A stretch of DNA of 64,000 nt from Actinomadura opuntiae (GTDB lineage Bacteria > Actinomycetota > Actinomycetes > Streptosporangiales > Streptosporangiaceae): assembly GCF_030283205.1 (NCBI RefSeq), contig NZ_JASNWF010000002.1, positions 310,001 to 374,000 of the forward strand, read 5' to 3'. Position numbers and translations under genes: made by a program. The notes beneath the pieces were generated by a model. It saw only the letters and a list, made by a program, of their open reading frames with translations, was not told the DNA's origin and did no database searches. Below are positions 1-8,940 of this stretch, piece after piece (within the stretch, counting starts at the first letter, position 1; each line of letters starts with the position of its first letter).

Positions 1-1
1 C

Positions 2-208
2 CTCGAAGCGCGCGGTGACGTGACCGTCGTGCGGGACGCCCGGTACGTCGTCGACGGGAACCTCGTCACGAGCCAGGGGGTGTCGGCCGGAATCGACATG
101 GCGCTATGGCTGGTGGGGCGCCTCCATGGGCGCGACCACGCGCGAGCGGTGCGCCGCTACATCCAGTACGAACCGTCCCCGCCGTACATGGCGGACGAGC
201 CCCTCTAG
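2..208 (+). CDS. DJ-1/PfpI family protein, C-terminal fragment (5' end outside window)
   Basis: This is the last 68 residues of a gene that runs off the left edge. The stretch DGNLVTSQGVSAGIDMALWL is the typical C-terminal helix segment of DJ-1/PfpI (class I glutamine amidotransferase-like) proteins related to isonitrile hydratase and GlxA-type domains. The ending with YEPSPPY also fits that family. The nucleophile-elbow cysteine would lie upstream and cannot be seen, so enzymatic activity cannot be judged. No helix-turn-helix follows the domain, so this is the stand-alone enzyme-like form rather than a GlxA-type regulator. Confidence 0.8.
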   Translation, partial: LEARGDVTVVRDARYVVDGNLVTSQGVSAGIDMALWLVGRLHGRDHARAVRRYIQYEPSPPYMADEPL

Positions 209-287
209 GCGGGCCGCTCCGGACACGGCATGGTCCCGAATCGGGATCGAACATTCCGCCATACCGGTGATGATCTTCGCTTATCGG

Positions 288-293
288 CATAAT
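288..293 (+). promoter_or_regulatory. -10 element (CATAAT) for a probably leaderless gene
   Basis: CATAAT ends 7 nt before the ATG at 301 and no Shine-Dalgarno sequence precedes that ATG. This spacing fits leaderless transcription, which is common in actinobacteria. The local sequence is markedly more AT-rich than the flanking genes. No clear -35 hexamer is evident. Confidence 0.5.
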
Positions 294-300
294 CACGCGA

Positions 301-1770
301 ATGGCGATGGCGCTTCCGGTGCGGATCCGCGGCGACGGCGTGCGCGTGGCGGTCGAGACCGACCCCGCGCACGCCCCGCTGCGCGACTTCCTGCTCAACG
401 ACCTGGGCGAGGACGTCGCCGCGATCATCCGCGCCAAGGGCCGGCTGAGCGCCGGGCTGGCCGAACGCGACGGGCACCGGCCCTGGCAGGAGCTGTACCG
501 CTTCCACCGGCTCGACTTCGACGGGGCGGTCGTGCACCTGCGCGACGTCGGCGGCTGGTCGTCCTGCGACCTCGACCCCGCCGTGCTGCTGCGCTGCCTG
601 GAGGAGTACCTGGAGCAGGTCGGCGCGGTGCGGCACCGGCAGATGCTGGAGGGCGTGCTCCAGGCGGGCGCGGCGCGCTTCGTCCCCGACCGGGAGCTCC
701 CGGTCGCGTTCCGGGTGGACGGCCCGGGCCGCGTCGCGTGCCTTCCGGCGCCGGGGAACGAGCCGCTGGCCGGGCTGCTCGGCGACGCCGAGTTCGTCCT
801 CGGCCTGGACTGGACGCTGGCCGAGCTGGGCCGCCCGGGCGCGGCCGTGACGTGGCCGGGACGGGTGTTCCGGGTCGACGTCGCCGACGGCGTCGCGACC
901 ATCGAGGGCGAGGGCGGCGCCTACCTGTGCCTGGACGCCGAGACGTTCCGGCAGGTCGTGGCCGCGTTCCGGCAGGCGCACACCGACAGCCTGCAGCCCT
1001 CGCGGCAGGAGCGCCGCGAACCGGTGGCGGCGGCGCTCGCGCTCGGCGGCTCGTCCCGCCGGACGCGCGGCTGGACGCTCATCCGCACGCCCCGCGCGAC
1101 GCTGGAGGACGTCGCCGGCCTCACCCCGCATCCCGACGCGTGCCTCCCGCACGGCGTCCTCGGCACCGGGTCCGGCGCGTGCTGGGCCGATCTCGCCGTG
1201 CTGGACGAGGCGGGCGGGCGGCTGCGCGGCGGCACCAAGACGTTCATGCCGCGCGGCATCGACGCGGACCGGCTGGCGTCGGACCTTCGGGACGCCCTGG
1301 TCCGCGCCCGTCTGCTGCCGTCCGTCCCCGGCGCGTGGGCGTCGTTCGTCGCGGGCGTCCCCGTGCACGGCTACGTCGACCCTGAGGCGGTGCGGCGGCT
1401 GCCGTGCGAACCGGTGCAGGTCGAGCGGGTGGCGCAGCACGTCCGGGTGTTCTTCCCGGAGCTGGCCGAGTCCGGCGCCGACCTGGAGGCGGCCGCCTCG
1501 CGCGCGGCCGGGACCGCCCGTGCGGTGAGCGGTGCGCCGCACGTCCTGACGGCGTTCCTGCTGCACGACGTGCAGTGCCACCGGCACCACCTCGAGGTCG
1601 TCCGCGCGGCGCGTCCCGGGTGGGAGCACACCGGGAACGCCTGCCATCTGAAGCTGGACATCCGGACCGTCCGGCTCGAGCATCTCTGGCTGGACGGCCA
1701 CGCCTGCGAGATGCCGACCGGCGAGTTCGCACGCGTCCTGGAGGAGTACGAGCGGCTCGCCGCGCTCTGA
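301..1770 (+). CDS. Hypothetical protein, 489 aa
   Basis: I do not recognise this family. The protein is soluble in appearance, with no signal peptide or membrane segment, and codon use matches the neighbours, so it is a genuine gene. Histidines and cysteines cluster in the C-terminal third (HDVQCHRHH near residue 425, then HTGNACHLKLD and DGHACE), which could bind a metal, but no named motif is present. The ATG was chosen because an AT-rich CATAAT lies 7 nt upstream, suggesting a leaderless transcript. It is followed on the same strand by a CocE-type hydrolase after a 48-nt gap that carries a fresh GGAGG site. Confidence 0.75.
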   Translation: MAMALPVRIRGDGVRVAVETDPAHAPLRDFLLNDLGEDVAAIIRAKGRLSAGLAERDGHRPWQELYRFHRLDFDGAVVHLRDVGGWSSCDLDPAVLLRCLEEYLEQVGAVRHRQMLEGVLQAGAARFVPDRELPVAFRVDGPGRVACLPAPGNEPLAGLLGDAEFVLGLDWTLAELGRPGAAVTWPGRVFRVDVADGVATIEGEGGAYLCLDAETFRQVVAAFRQAHTDSLQPSRQERREPVAAALALGGSSRRTRGWTLIRTPRATLEDVAGLTPHPDACLPHGVLGTGSGACWADLAVLDEAGGRLRGGTKTFMPRGIDADRLASDLRDALVRARLLPSVPGAWASFVAGVPVHGYVDPEAVRRLPCEPVQVERVAQHVRVFFPELAESGADLEAAASRAAGTARAVSGAPHVLTAFLLHDVQCHRHHLEVVRAARPGWEHTGNACHLKLDIRTVRLEHLWLDGHACEMPTGEFARVLEEYERLAAL

Positions 1771-1818
1771 TCCGTCAGGGCGTGGGACGGTGGTATTCCA
1801 CCTACGCGGAGGTTGCGC

Positions 1819-3420
1819 ATGGCCATGGCGGGACGGCTGATCGACCGGCTCCTCGGGCTCCCCGACGCCACCACCACGGACACCGGCATGGCCCGTGACC
1901 TGCGGATCCCCATGCCGGACGGCACGACGCTGGTCGCGGACCTGTACCGGCCGCGCGGCGCAGGCCCGCTGCCCGCCGTGCTCGTCCGCACCCCGTACGG
2001 CAAGCGGCAGGGCCTCCTGCGGCTGTTCGCCGGGGTGCTCGCCAGGCGCGGCTTCCAGGTCGTCATACAGAATGTACGTGGCATACACGGGTCGGGCGGC
2101 GAGTTCCACGCCTTCCATGACGAGCGCGAAGACGGGCTCGCGACGCTGAAATGGGTCCGCGCCCAGCCCTGGTGCGACGGACGTGTCGCGATGGTCGGCG
2201 CCAGCTATCTCGGCTACACGCAATGGGCGATCGCGCCGTACGCGGACCCGCCCCTGGAGGCGATGGGTCTCGGCGTCACCGCGTCCGAATTCGTCAGCTC
2301 GTTCTATCCGGGCGGTGCGCTCGCCCTGCACAACACGCTGGTGTGGTCGTCCCTCATGGGAACGCGCGACGAAAGGAAACACCCGCTCCACAACCGCCGC
2401 GTAAGGGCCGCTATGCGGCACCTTCCGGTCGGCGAGGCCGACATGGCCGCGATAGGACGAGCCGAGCCGTTCCTACGCGAGGTCACCGGCAACGTCGAAA
2501 GCCCCGAGTTCTGGCGGGAGACCGATCACAGCGCGCGCGTGGCCGCGACAACATCGCCCGCGAGCATGGTGGCGGGCTGGTGGGACCTGTTCCTGCGCGG
2601 CCAGCTCCGCGACTTCACGGCCCTGCACGACGCCGGACGCCAGGTCCGCATCACCATCGGCCCGTGGGGGCACGACGCCAAGGCACTGCGCGCCGTCCTC
2701 ATCGACCAGGTGTCGTGGCTGAACGCGCATCTCAACAGGGACGCGGCGGAGCTGCGGCGCGCGCCCGTCCGGCTCTACCTGCAGAAGGCCGACCGCTGGC
2801 TCGACTTCCAGCAGTGGCCGCCGCCGGAGACCACCCCGACCCCGCTGTACCTCTCCCACGGCCTCACCTGGGACGAACCGGCGCAGTCCCTGGATCCCGC
2901 CGCGTTCACCTACGACCCGCTCGACCCGACGCCGTCCGTGGGCGGGCCGCTGCTCGCGCCCGGCCGGGGCGGGCAGCGCGACAACGGCCGGATCGAGGCG
3001 CGCGGCGACGTCGCCGTCCTGACCGGTCCCCGCCTCGAACGCGACCTCGACCTGATCGGCCCGGTGTCGGCGACGCTCCACGTCCGGACCGGCACCGGGC
3101 ACGCCGACCTGTTCGTCCGGCTCTGCGACGTCGGCCCGGACGGCGTCTCCCGCAACGTCACCGACGGCATGCTCCGCATCGGCGCCGCCCTGGGCGAGAC
3201 CGTCCGGGCCGAGATCGAGATGCACCCGACCGGCTACCGGTTCCGGCGCGGGCACCGGCTGCGCGTCATGCTCGCGGGCGGCGCGTTCCCGCGCTTCGCC
3301 CGCAACCACGGGCGCGGCGAACCCGCCGGACGGGCCGTCGCGTCGCGCCGCGTCCGCATCGAGGTGCTGCGCGGCGCCGGACACCCGTCGGCGCTGCACC
3401 TGCCCGTCTGGGCGCCCTGA
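1819..3420 (+). CDS. CocE/NonD family serine hydrolase (X-Pro dipeptidyl-peptidase S15 type)
   Basis: This 533-residue alpha/beta hydrolase belongs to the CocE/NonD family, whose members hydrolyse esters, amides or acyl-amino acids. The nucleophile serine lies in GASYLG (residue ~129). The acid is in GWWDLF (Asp ~256) and the histidine in IGPWGHD (~285). The C-terminal ~220 residues form the jelly-roll domain typical of the family, with the PVSATLHV segment. The start at 1819 is 6 nt after a GGAGG at 1808-1812; an upstream TTG at 1813 is less likely. There is no signal peptide, so it is probably cytoplasmic. The substrate cannot be deduced. It converges on peptide deformylase with only 1 nt between stop codons. 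Confidence 0.88.
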   Translation: MAMAGRLIDRLLGLPDATTTDTGMARDLRIPMPDGTTLVADLYRPRGAGPLPAVLVRTPYGKRQGLLRLFAGVLARRGFQVVIQNVRGIHGSGGEFHAFHDEREDGLATLKWVRAQPWCDGRVAMVGASYLGYTQWAIAPYADPPLEAMGLGVTASEFVSSFYPGGALALHNTLVWSSLMGTRDERKHPLHNRRVRAAMRHLPVGEADMAAIGRAEPFLREVTGNVESPEFWRETDHSARVAATTSPASMVAGWWDLFLRGQLRDFTALHDAGRQVRITIGPWGHDAKALRAVLIDQVSWLNAHLNRDAAELRRAPVRLYLQKADRWLDFQQWPPPETTPTPLYLSHGLTWDEPAQSLDPAAFTYDPLDPTPSVGGPLLAPGRGGQRDNGRIEARGDVAVLTGPRLERDLDLIGPVSATLHVRTGTGHADLFVRLCDVGPDGVSRNVTDGMLRIGAALGETVRAEIEMHPTGYRFRRGHRLRVMLAGGAFPRFARNHGRGEPAGRAVASRRVRIEVLRGAGHPSALHLPVWAP

Positions 3421-3421
3421 C

Positions 3422-3952
3422 CTATTCGGCCCTGGCGGCGCGCAGCTCCTCGTACTCCTTGAGGACCTTCTTGCGCGCGCGGGCCGAGAGGCGGTCGATG
3501 TAGACCTTGCCTTCGAGGTGGTCGGTCTCGTGCTGGAGGCAGCGCGCGAGCAGGCCCGTCCCCTCGACCGTCACCGGGTCGCCCTTGACGTCGAACCCGC
3601 GGACGGCCGCGCGGTCGGGGCGGGCGACGCGGGCGTGCGGGCCCGGCACCGACAGGCACCCCTCCTCGCCGTCGTCGAGCCGCCGGTCCGCGAGGGCGGG
3701 CAGCTCCAGCACCGGGTTGACGACCGTCCCGCTGTGCCGCTCGCCGTCCTCGTCGGGGCAGTCGTAGACGAAGATCCGCAGGTCGACGCCGATCTGGTTG
3801 GCGGCCAGGCCGACGCCCTCCGCCGCGTACATGCTGGCGAACATGTCGTCGGCGAGCTCCGCCAGCGCCGCGTCGAACTCCTGCACCGGCCGGCACGCCC
3901 GGTGCAGGACCGGCGTCCCGACCAGCGTGATCGGCCGCACCTGTCCCGCCAT
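3422..3952 (-). CDS. def: Peptide deformylase
   Basis: This 176-residue enzyme removes the formyl group from the N-terminal methionine of nascent proteins. All three signature motifs are present: [10 protein letters not shown] (Gln53), EGCLS (metal ligand Cys99) and HETDH (metal ligands His141 and His145, catalytic Glu142). The start follows an AAAGGAG site, and length matches the family. Actinomycetes usually carry several deformylase paralogs, so this may not be the housekeeping copy. It is divergent from the SARP regulator and converges on the CocE-like gene without a visible terminator between them. Confidence 0.95.
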   Translation of the reverse strand: MAGQVRPITLVGTPVLHRACRPVQEFDAALAELADDMFASMYAAEGVGLAANQIGVDLRIFVYDCPDEDGERHSGTVVNPVLELPALADRRLDDGEEGCLSVPGPHARVARPDRAAVRGFDVKGDPVTVEGTGLLARCLQHETDHLEGKVYIDRLSARARKKVLKEYEELRAARAE

Positions 3953-4157
3953 CCGATCTCCTTTCGCGCTCCCCTCCATCCTGGCCCATCCCCGCGGGGC
4001 GCCGCGCCGCCGGGACGGCGGAGAGGAACGGCGTCCCCGGGCGGGCCATGGCGGCGCGCGGCGCGTTTTCGCACGACCGTGCAAAAATGCACTCTCCGGA
4101 CCGGCCGCGGTTTGATCGAATGGTGGGGTCCACTTCGCACGGGAGGCGGCGTCGGCG

Positions 4158-7100
4158 GTGACGGCCGAGCGCGGGTCTGAACAGCGGCGCGAGCACGTCC
4201 GGATCGTCGTGCTCGGGCGGGTCGGCGTGGAGCGCGCCGGCCGGCGCGCGCTGCCCGCCTCCGGGATCGCCCGCGCGCTGCTCGGCACGCTCGTCCTCGC
4301 CGGCCTCGCGGGGCTGTCCGGCGTCGGCGACGACACGCTCAAGTCGCTGCTGTGGGGCACCCGCGAGACCGTCGTCTCCGACTCGACGCTCGCCGTCGCG
4401 GTGTTCCGGCTGCGCCGCTGGCTGGCCGAGGCCGCCGGGACGGGCGTCGAGGTCGTCCGCACCACCAACGGGTACGCGCTGGAACTGCCCGGCGCCGAGA
4501 TCGACGCGGCGGTGTTCCGCCGCGCGGTCGCCGACGCGGCGATGCTGCCCGCCGACCGGCGCGCCGGCGCGCTGGAGCGGGCGCTCGGGCTGTGGCGCGG
4601 CCGGGCGCTGGAGGACGTCTCGCCCGACGCGGTCGACCGGGCCGCCGTCGACCGGCTGGAGCGCGAGCGGGTCGAGGCCGCGATGGAGCACGCCCGCACG
4701 GTGCTCGCCGCGGGCGCCCCCGAGCGGGCCCTGCCCCACCTGGCCCCGCTGGTGCGCGCCGATCCGCTGGACGAGCAGCTGCTCGCCGTGTGGATCGAGG
4801 TGCTCGCGTCGTGCGGGCGGCAGGCCGAGGCCCTCGAAGCCTTCGCGGAGGCGCGGGCCCGGCTGCACGACCAGCTCGGCGTCGACCCCGGGCCCGAACT
4901 GCGGGACGTCCACCTGCGCGTGCTGCGGCAGGAGACCGGCCCCGCCGGTGAGCGCGGCGGCGACCGCCCCCCGCAGCGCGCCGACCAGCGCGCCGACCGG
5001 CGTGCCGGCACCGGGCGGGTCCGTCCTGAACGGCCGAGCCAGCTCCCGCCCGCCGTGCCCGACTTCACCGGACGCGGCGACCAGATCGACGGCATGCTCG
5101 CGCTGCTGTCGGCCGGCGACGGCGACGCGCCCGTCTCGGTGTCGGCCGTCGCCGGGATGGGCGGCATCGGCAAGACGACCCTCGCCGTGCACATCGCGCA
5201 CCGCCTTCGCGACGCCTTCCCCGACGGCCAGCTCTTCGTGGACCTGCGCGGAGCCGAACGCGACCCCGCCGACCCGGCCGAGGTGCTCGGCCGGTTCCTG
5301 CGCGCCCTCGGCGTGGACGCCGCCGCCGTCCCGGAGAGCCCCGGCGAGCGCGCCGCGCTGTACCGCAGCGTCCTCGCCGACCGGCGCATCCTCGTCGTGC
5401 TCGACAACGCCGCCGACGAGACGCAGGTCGAGCCGCTGCTGCCCGGCGGCCGGCTGTCCCGCGCGCTCATCACCAGCCGGACCCGGCTCACCGCGCTGCC
5501 CGGCGCGCGGCTCATCGAGCTGGACGTGCTGACCCCCGCGCAGGCGATCGACCTGCTCGTCCACATCGTCGGCCCGGACCGTGTCGCCGCCGAGCCGGAG
5601 GCCGCCGCGACGCTCGCCCGGATGTGCGGTCACCTGCCGCTGGCGCTGCGGGTCGCCGGCGCCCGGCTCGCCGCCAAGACGCACTGGAGCATCGCCGGGT
5701 TCGTCCGCCGGATGCGCGAGCAGGGCCGGCTGGACGAGCTGACGCAGCGCGGCCTCAGCGTCCGCACCACCCTGCACCTCAGCTACCAGGGCCTCGACCC
5801 CGGCACGCGGCGGCTGTACCGGCTGCTCGGCCTGCTCGACGCGCCCGACTTCGCCTGCTGGACCGCGGCGGCGCTGCTCGGTCTCCCGCCCGCCGAGGTC
5901 GGCGAGCTGCTGGAGACGCTCGTCGACGCGCAGCTGCTGGACGCGACCGGCCCGCCCGCGGTCCCCGGAGCGCGGCCGCCCGCCGCCGGGGCCGGGCCCG
6001 CCGACGCCGAGGTGCCCGGGGTCGTCCGCTACCGGTTCCACGACCTCGTCCGCGACCACGCCCGCGAGCTGTGCCACGACGAGGACGGCCCGGACGAGCG
6101 CGCCGCGGCGCTGCGCCGCGTCGCCGGCGGCTGGCTGTACCTGGCCGACCGGATGGTGGAGATGGTCACCGGCGGCGGCGACGTCCCCGGCGCGGGCGGC
6201 GCGGCCCGCCACCCGCTGGACGACGCGACGATCGGCTGGTCCCTGCGCCACCCGGCGGCGTGGATGGAGGCCGAGCGGCTCGCGCTCACCGCCGCCGTCC
6301 GGCAGGCCGCGCGGCTCGGCGAGTCCGAGCCGTCCTGGGAGCTCGCGGTCCGCGCGGGCGTCCTGCTGCAGCCGGTGCACCACACCGACCAGTGGCAGCA
6401 GGTCATCGCCGACGCGCTCCCGGTCGTCCGGGCGGCCCGCGACCTGCGCGGCGAGGCGGCGCTGCTGGAGCGCACCACCGAGCTGGCGTGCGCGCGCCGC
6501 GACTACGACCGGGCGCTGCGCTCCGTCCGGGACGCGCTGCGGCTGTTCGAGGAGACCGGCGACCCGCACGGCACCGCGCTCGCGCTCCGCCAGCTCGCCA
6601 CCGTGCACCGGATGCTCGGGCGGTTCGGCGACGCCGAGGCAGGCGGCCGGCGTGCCCGCGAGCTGTTCCGGCGGGCGGGCGACGTCGCGGGCGAGTCCCA
6701 CGCCGTGCTGGTGATCGGCTGCGCCCAGTACGAGCGCGGCGCCGCCGAGGACGCGGTCGGCGTCCTCACCGCGGCCCGCGACCTGGCCCGCCGCGCCCGC
6801 TACACCAGCGTCGAGCTGCAGGCGGTGTACTGGATCGGGCAGGCGCTGCTGGCCCTCGGCCGGCCCGGCGAGGCCCGGCCGCTGTTCGAGCACATCCGCG
6901 AGGAGGGCACCGCGGCGGGCAGCCGGCTCGTCGGGATGTACGCCGCGCACGGTCTCGGCTGCACGAGCTTCGCGCTCGGCCGCACCGAGGAGGCCGAGCG
7001 GTCGCTGCGGCTGGCGCTGGGCCTCGCCGAGGAGCGCGCGGACCCGCTGATGCGCGCGCGCATCCTGTACGTCCTGGCGGACCTGCACTGGGACCGCGGC

Positions 7101-7361
7101 GACCTCCCGGCGGCGCGGCGGCTGCTGGAACGCGCCCTGAAGCTGGCCACCGAGGTGTCGGTGCCGCTGTGGCGGGCCAAGTGCCTGTTCCTGCTCGGTG
7201 CCCTCCTCGACGTGGCCGGCCCCGGCGAGGGCGGCCCGGGTGAAGGCGGCCCCGGCGAGGGCGGCGGCGCCCCCGCCGACCCGCGCCGCGAGGCGCTGGA
7301 GATCTTCGAGGCGCTCGGCGTCCCCACCGAGGCCGGCTCGGTCGCGCACCTGCTGTGGTGA
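4158..7361 (+). CDS. AfsR/SARP-type regulator: winged helix, BTAD, NB-ARC and TPR domains, 1067 aa
   Basis: This is a large activator of the AfsR type, a family that controls secondary metabolism. The N-terminal ~100 residues are an OmpR-like winged helix. Residues ~110-260 form the bacterial transcriptional activation domain. An NB-ARC ATPase follows, with Walker [10 protein letters not shown] near residue 335 and Walker-B-like [11 protein letters not shown] near 415. TPR-like helices fill residues ~690-1040. A GPGEGG tandem repeat lies just before the C-terminal end. The start is GTG. A cluster of TTACACCT direct repeats lies ~110-160 nt behind the stop codon and could be a binding site for this or another SARP. 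No biosynthetic genes lie next to it, so its target is unknown. Confidence 0.9.
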   Translation: MTAERGSEQRREHVRIVVLGRVGVERAGRRALPASGIARALLGTLVLAGLAGLSGVGDDTLKSLLWGTRETVVSDSTLAVAVFRLRRWLAEAAGTGVEVVRTTNGYALELPGAEIDAAVFRRAVADAAMLPADRRAGALERALGLWRGRALEDVSPDAVDRAAVDRLERERVEAAMEHARTVLAAGAPERALPHLAPLVRADPLDEQLLAVWIEVLASCGRQAEALEAFAEARARLHDQLGVDPGPELRDVHLRVLRQETGPAGERGGDRPPQRADQRADRRAGTGRVRPERPSQLPPAVPDFTGRGDQIDGMLALLSAGDGDAPVSVSAVAGMGGIGKTTLAVHIAHRLRDAFPDGQLFVDLRGAERDPADPAEVLGRFLRALGVDAAAVPESPGERAALYRSVLADRRILVVLDNAADETQVEPLLPGGRLSRALITSRTRLTALPGARLIELDVLTPAQAIDLLVHIVGPDRVAAEPEAAATLARMCGHLPLALRVAGARLAAKTHWSIAGFVRRMREQGRLDELTQRGLSVRTTLHLSYQGLDPGTRRLYRLLGLLDAPDFACWTAAALLGLPPAEVGELLETLVDAQLLDATGPPAVPGARPPAAGAGPADAEVPGVVRYRFHDLVRDHARELCHDEDGPDERAAALRRVAGGWLYLADRMVEMVTGGGDVPGAGGAARHPLDDATIGWSLRHPAAWMEAERLALTAAVRQAARLGESEPSWELAVRAGVLLQPVHHTDQWQQVIADALPVVRAARDLRGEAALLERTTELACARRDYDRALRSVRDALRLFEETGDPHGTALALRQLATVHRMLGRFGDAEAGGRRARELFRRAGDVAGESHAVLVIGCAQYERGAAEDAVGVLTAARDLARRARYTSVELQAVYWIGQALLALGRPGEARPLFEHIREEGTAAGSRLVGMYAAHGLGCTSFALGRTEEAERSLRLALGLAEERADPLMRARILYVLADLHWDRGDLPAARRLLERALKLATEVSVPLWRAKCLFLLGALLDVAGPGEGGPGEGGPGEGGGAPADPRREALEIFEALGVPTEAGSVAHLLW

Positions 7362-7973
7362 CCGCCGCGGCGGGCGACGGACCGACCCCCGTGCGGTCCG
7401 TCCCGGGCCCCGGGCGGACGCGCCGCCGCGGTGCGGTCGATCTCCACGGCGGCAACGCTAGGCCGACCGGATTACACCTCGCTTACACCTGCCGCCGCGC
7501 TTACACCTGCCTCCGTTTACACCTGCCTCCGCATCCGAACCGATCGCCCGCATCGGCCGTCCGTGCGCGCGGAAGGAGGTGCGGCGCTGCGGAGCGTGTT
7601 CCGTTCGTCGCACACAGTGCACCGTTCGTCGACGCGTGCGGTTGAAGCCTCGATCGGCCGGTGAGGGGGTCGCTACCTTCTTCTCATCCGCCGGGCGCCC
7701 CGCGCCGAAGCCGCTTCGGGGGGAGCGGCCGTCCCCAGTGCGCGTTCCGGGCCGGCCCGCGGAACGGGGGGAGAGGGGTCACTCTGGGGGGAGTGGCCCC
7801 TCTCCGTAGTTATCCCCCGCTTAGCGTTTTTCGCCGCTTTGTAACTTCGCTATAAGAGCGCCGGCTCCAAGACGTCGCCGCATAAGCAGCGCCGGGCGGC
7901 CGGACGGCCCACAATTCTGGCACCCGCGCAGACCCACCCGCTCGCGGCTCCCGCTAGTGAAGGGCACGTCCCG
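7362..7973. other. Intergenic region of 612 bp with SARP-like repeats and the cutinase promoter
   Basis: No convincing gene lies here. The first half holds the TTACACCT repeat cluster (7472-7524). The stretch 7805-7860 is AT-rich (TTATCCCC, TTTGTAACTTCGCTATAAG) and is the likely promoter area for the secreted hydrolase at 7974. Between them is G-rich DNA without visible structure. Confidence 0.5.
7472..7524 (+). repeat. Four direct copies of TTACACCT, candidate SARP-type operator
   Basis: TTACACCT occurs at 7472, 7483, 7501 and 7517. The first two copies are exactly 11 bp apart, the spacing SARP proteins use for tandem heptamer recognition on one DNA face. The last two copies also share the following GCCTCCG. 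The cluster lies directly downstream of a SARP gene and ~450 bp upstream of the cutinase gene. Function as an operator is inferred. Confidence 0.5.
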
Positions 7974-8885
7974 ATGAACAGGAATCTCGCCAATTCGCTC
8001 CGGCTCCTCCCCGTGGCCGCCGCCCTCGCCGCCGGCGCCGCCATGGCGCCGGCCGCGAGCGCCGCCGCGCCGGCGAAACCGGCGAGCGCCATAAGGCTCG
8101 CCGACAATCCGTATCAGCGCGGTCCCGCGCCGACCGAGGCGAGCATCACCGCGGAGAAGGGCCCCTTCGCCATCGACACGATTCCCGTTCCGGCGGGCAG
8201 CGGGACCGGCTTCAACAAGGGCACCATCTACGCCCCGACCGACACGAGCCAGGGCACCTTCGGGGCGATCGTCGTCTCGCCCGGATTCGTCTCCCCGGAG
8301 GCGTGGATCTCCTGGTACGGGCCGCGCCTGGCCTCGCAGGGCTTCGTCGTCATGACGCTGGAGACCAACAGCCTCGTCGACGTCCCCGCCGCCCGCGGCG
8401 AACAGCTGCTCGCCGCGCTCGACTGGCTGACCGGCAAGAGCACCGTCAAGAACCGCATCGACGCGAGCCGCACCGCCGTCATGGGCCATTCCATGGGCGG
8501 CGGCGGGACGCTCGAGGCCGCCAACAAGCGGCCGTCGCTCAAGGCCGACATCCCGCTCGCGCCGTGGGACACGAACTACACCTTCCCGAACATCGCGACC
8601 CCGACCCTGATCATGGGCGCGGACAACGACTTCATCGCGCCCGCCTCGTCGATGGCCGAGTCGTACTACAACAACATCAAGACGGCGCCGGAAAAGGCGT
8701 ACCTGCTGCTGAAGAACGCCGGGCACATGACCTTCGTCTCGCCGAACACGACCATCGCGAAGTACTCCATCGCGTGGATGAAGCGGTTCGTCGACAATGA
8801 CACCCGCTACGACCAGTTCCTCTGCCCGGCGCCGAAGCCGGACGCCGGCATCGCGAAATACCTCGACACCTGCCCGAACGGCTGA
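7974..8885 (+). CDS. Secreted cutinase / PET-hydrolase-like polyester hydrolase
   Basis: This 303-residue protein belongs to the bacterial type I cutinase family that includes Thermobifida cutinases and Ideonella PETase. These enzymes hydrolyse ester bonds in cutin-like polyesters and triacylglycerols. A signal peptide covers residues ~1-31 (cleavage near ASAAAPA). The mature start NPYQRGP is typical. Catalytic residues are Ser173 in GHSMGG, Asp219 in GADNDFIAP and His251 in AGHM. The oxyanion position Tyr of homologs is Phe105 here (SPGF). Trp198 in APWD matches the PETase wobbling-tryptophan position, and His172 before the serine is the cutinase-type residue. Cys284 and Cys300 probably form the conserved C-terminal disulfide. 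It is monocistronic, with a strong terminator behind. Confidence 0.93.
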   Translation: MNRNLANSLRLLPVAAALAAGAAMAPAASAAAPAKPASAIRLADNPYQRGPAPTEASITAEKGPFAIDTIPVPAGSGTGFNKGTIYAPTDTSQGTFGAIVVSPGFVSPEAWISWYGPRLASQGFVVMTLETNSLVDVPAARGEQLLAALDWLTGKSTVKNRIDASRTAVMGHSMGGGGTLEAANKRPSLKADIPLAPWDTNYTFPNIATPTLIMGADNDFIAPASSMAESYYNNIKTAPEKAYLLLKNAGHMTFVSPNTTIAKYSIAWMKRFVDNDTRYDQFLCPAPKPDAGIAKYLDTCPNG

Positions 8886-8893
8886 CCCCGCCC

Positions 8894-8931
8894 CGGGACG
8901 GCGGCGGTGCCCCGGCGCCGCCGCCGTCCCG
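8894..8931. terminator. Bidirectional rho-independent-type terminator between convergent genes
   Basis: A perfect 14-bp GC stem (8894-8907 with 8918-8931) closes a 10-nt loop between the stop codons of the cutinase gene and the PucR-type gene. No U-tract follows, as is usual for actinomycete terminators. Confidence 0.8.
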
Positions 8932-8940
8932 TCTGCGCGG

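Noticed and set aside
3234..7349. Very long open frame on the minus strand opposite the SARP gene
   Set aside because: High-GC coding DNA leaves long antisense frames open. Its translation is low-complexity, rich in Arg/Gly/Ala/Gln, and matches no family, while the plus strand has clear SARP domains.
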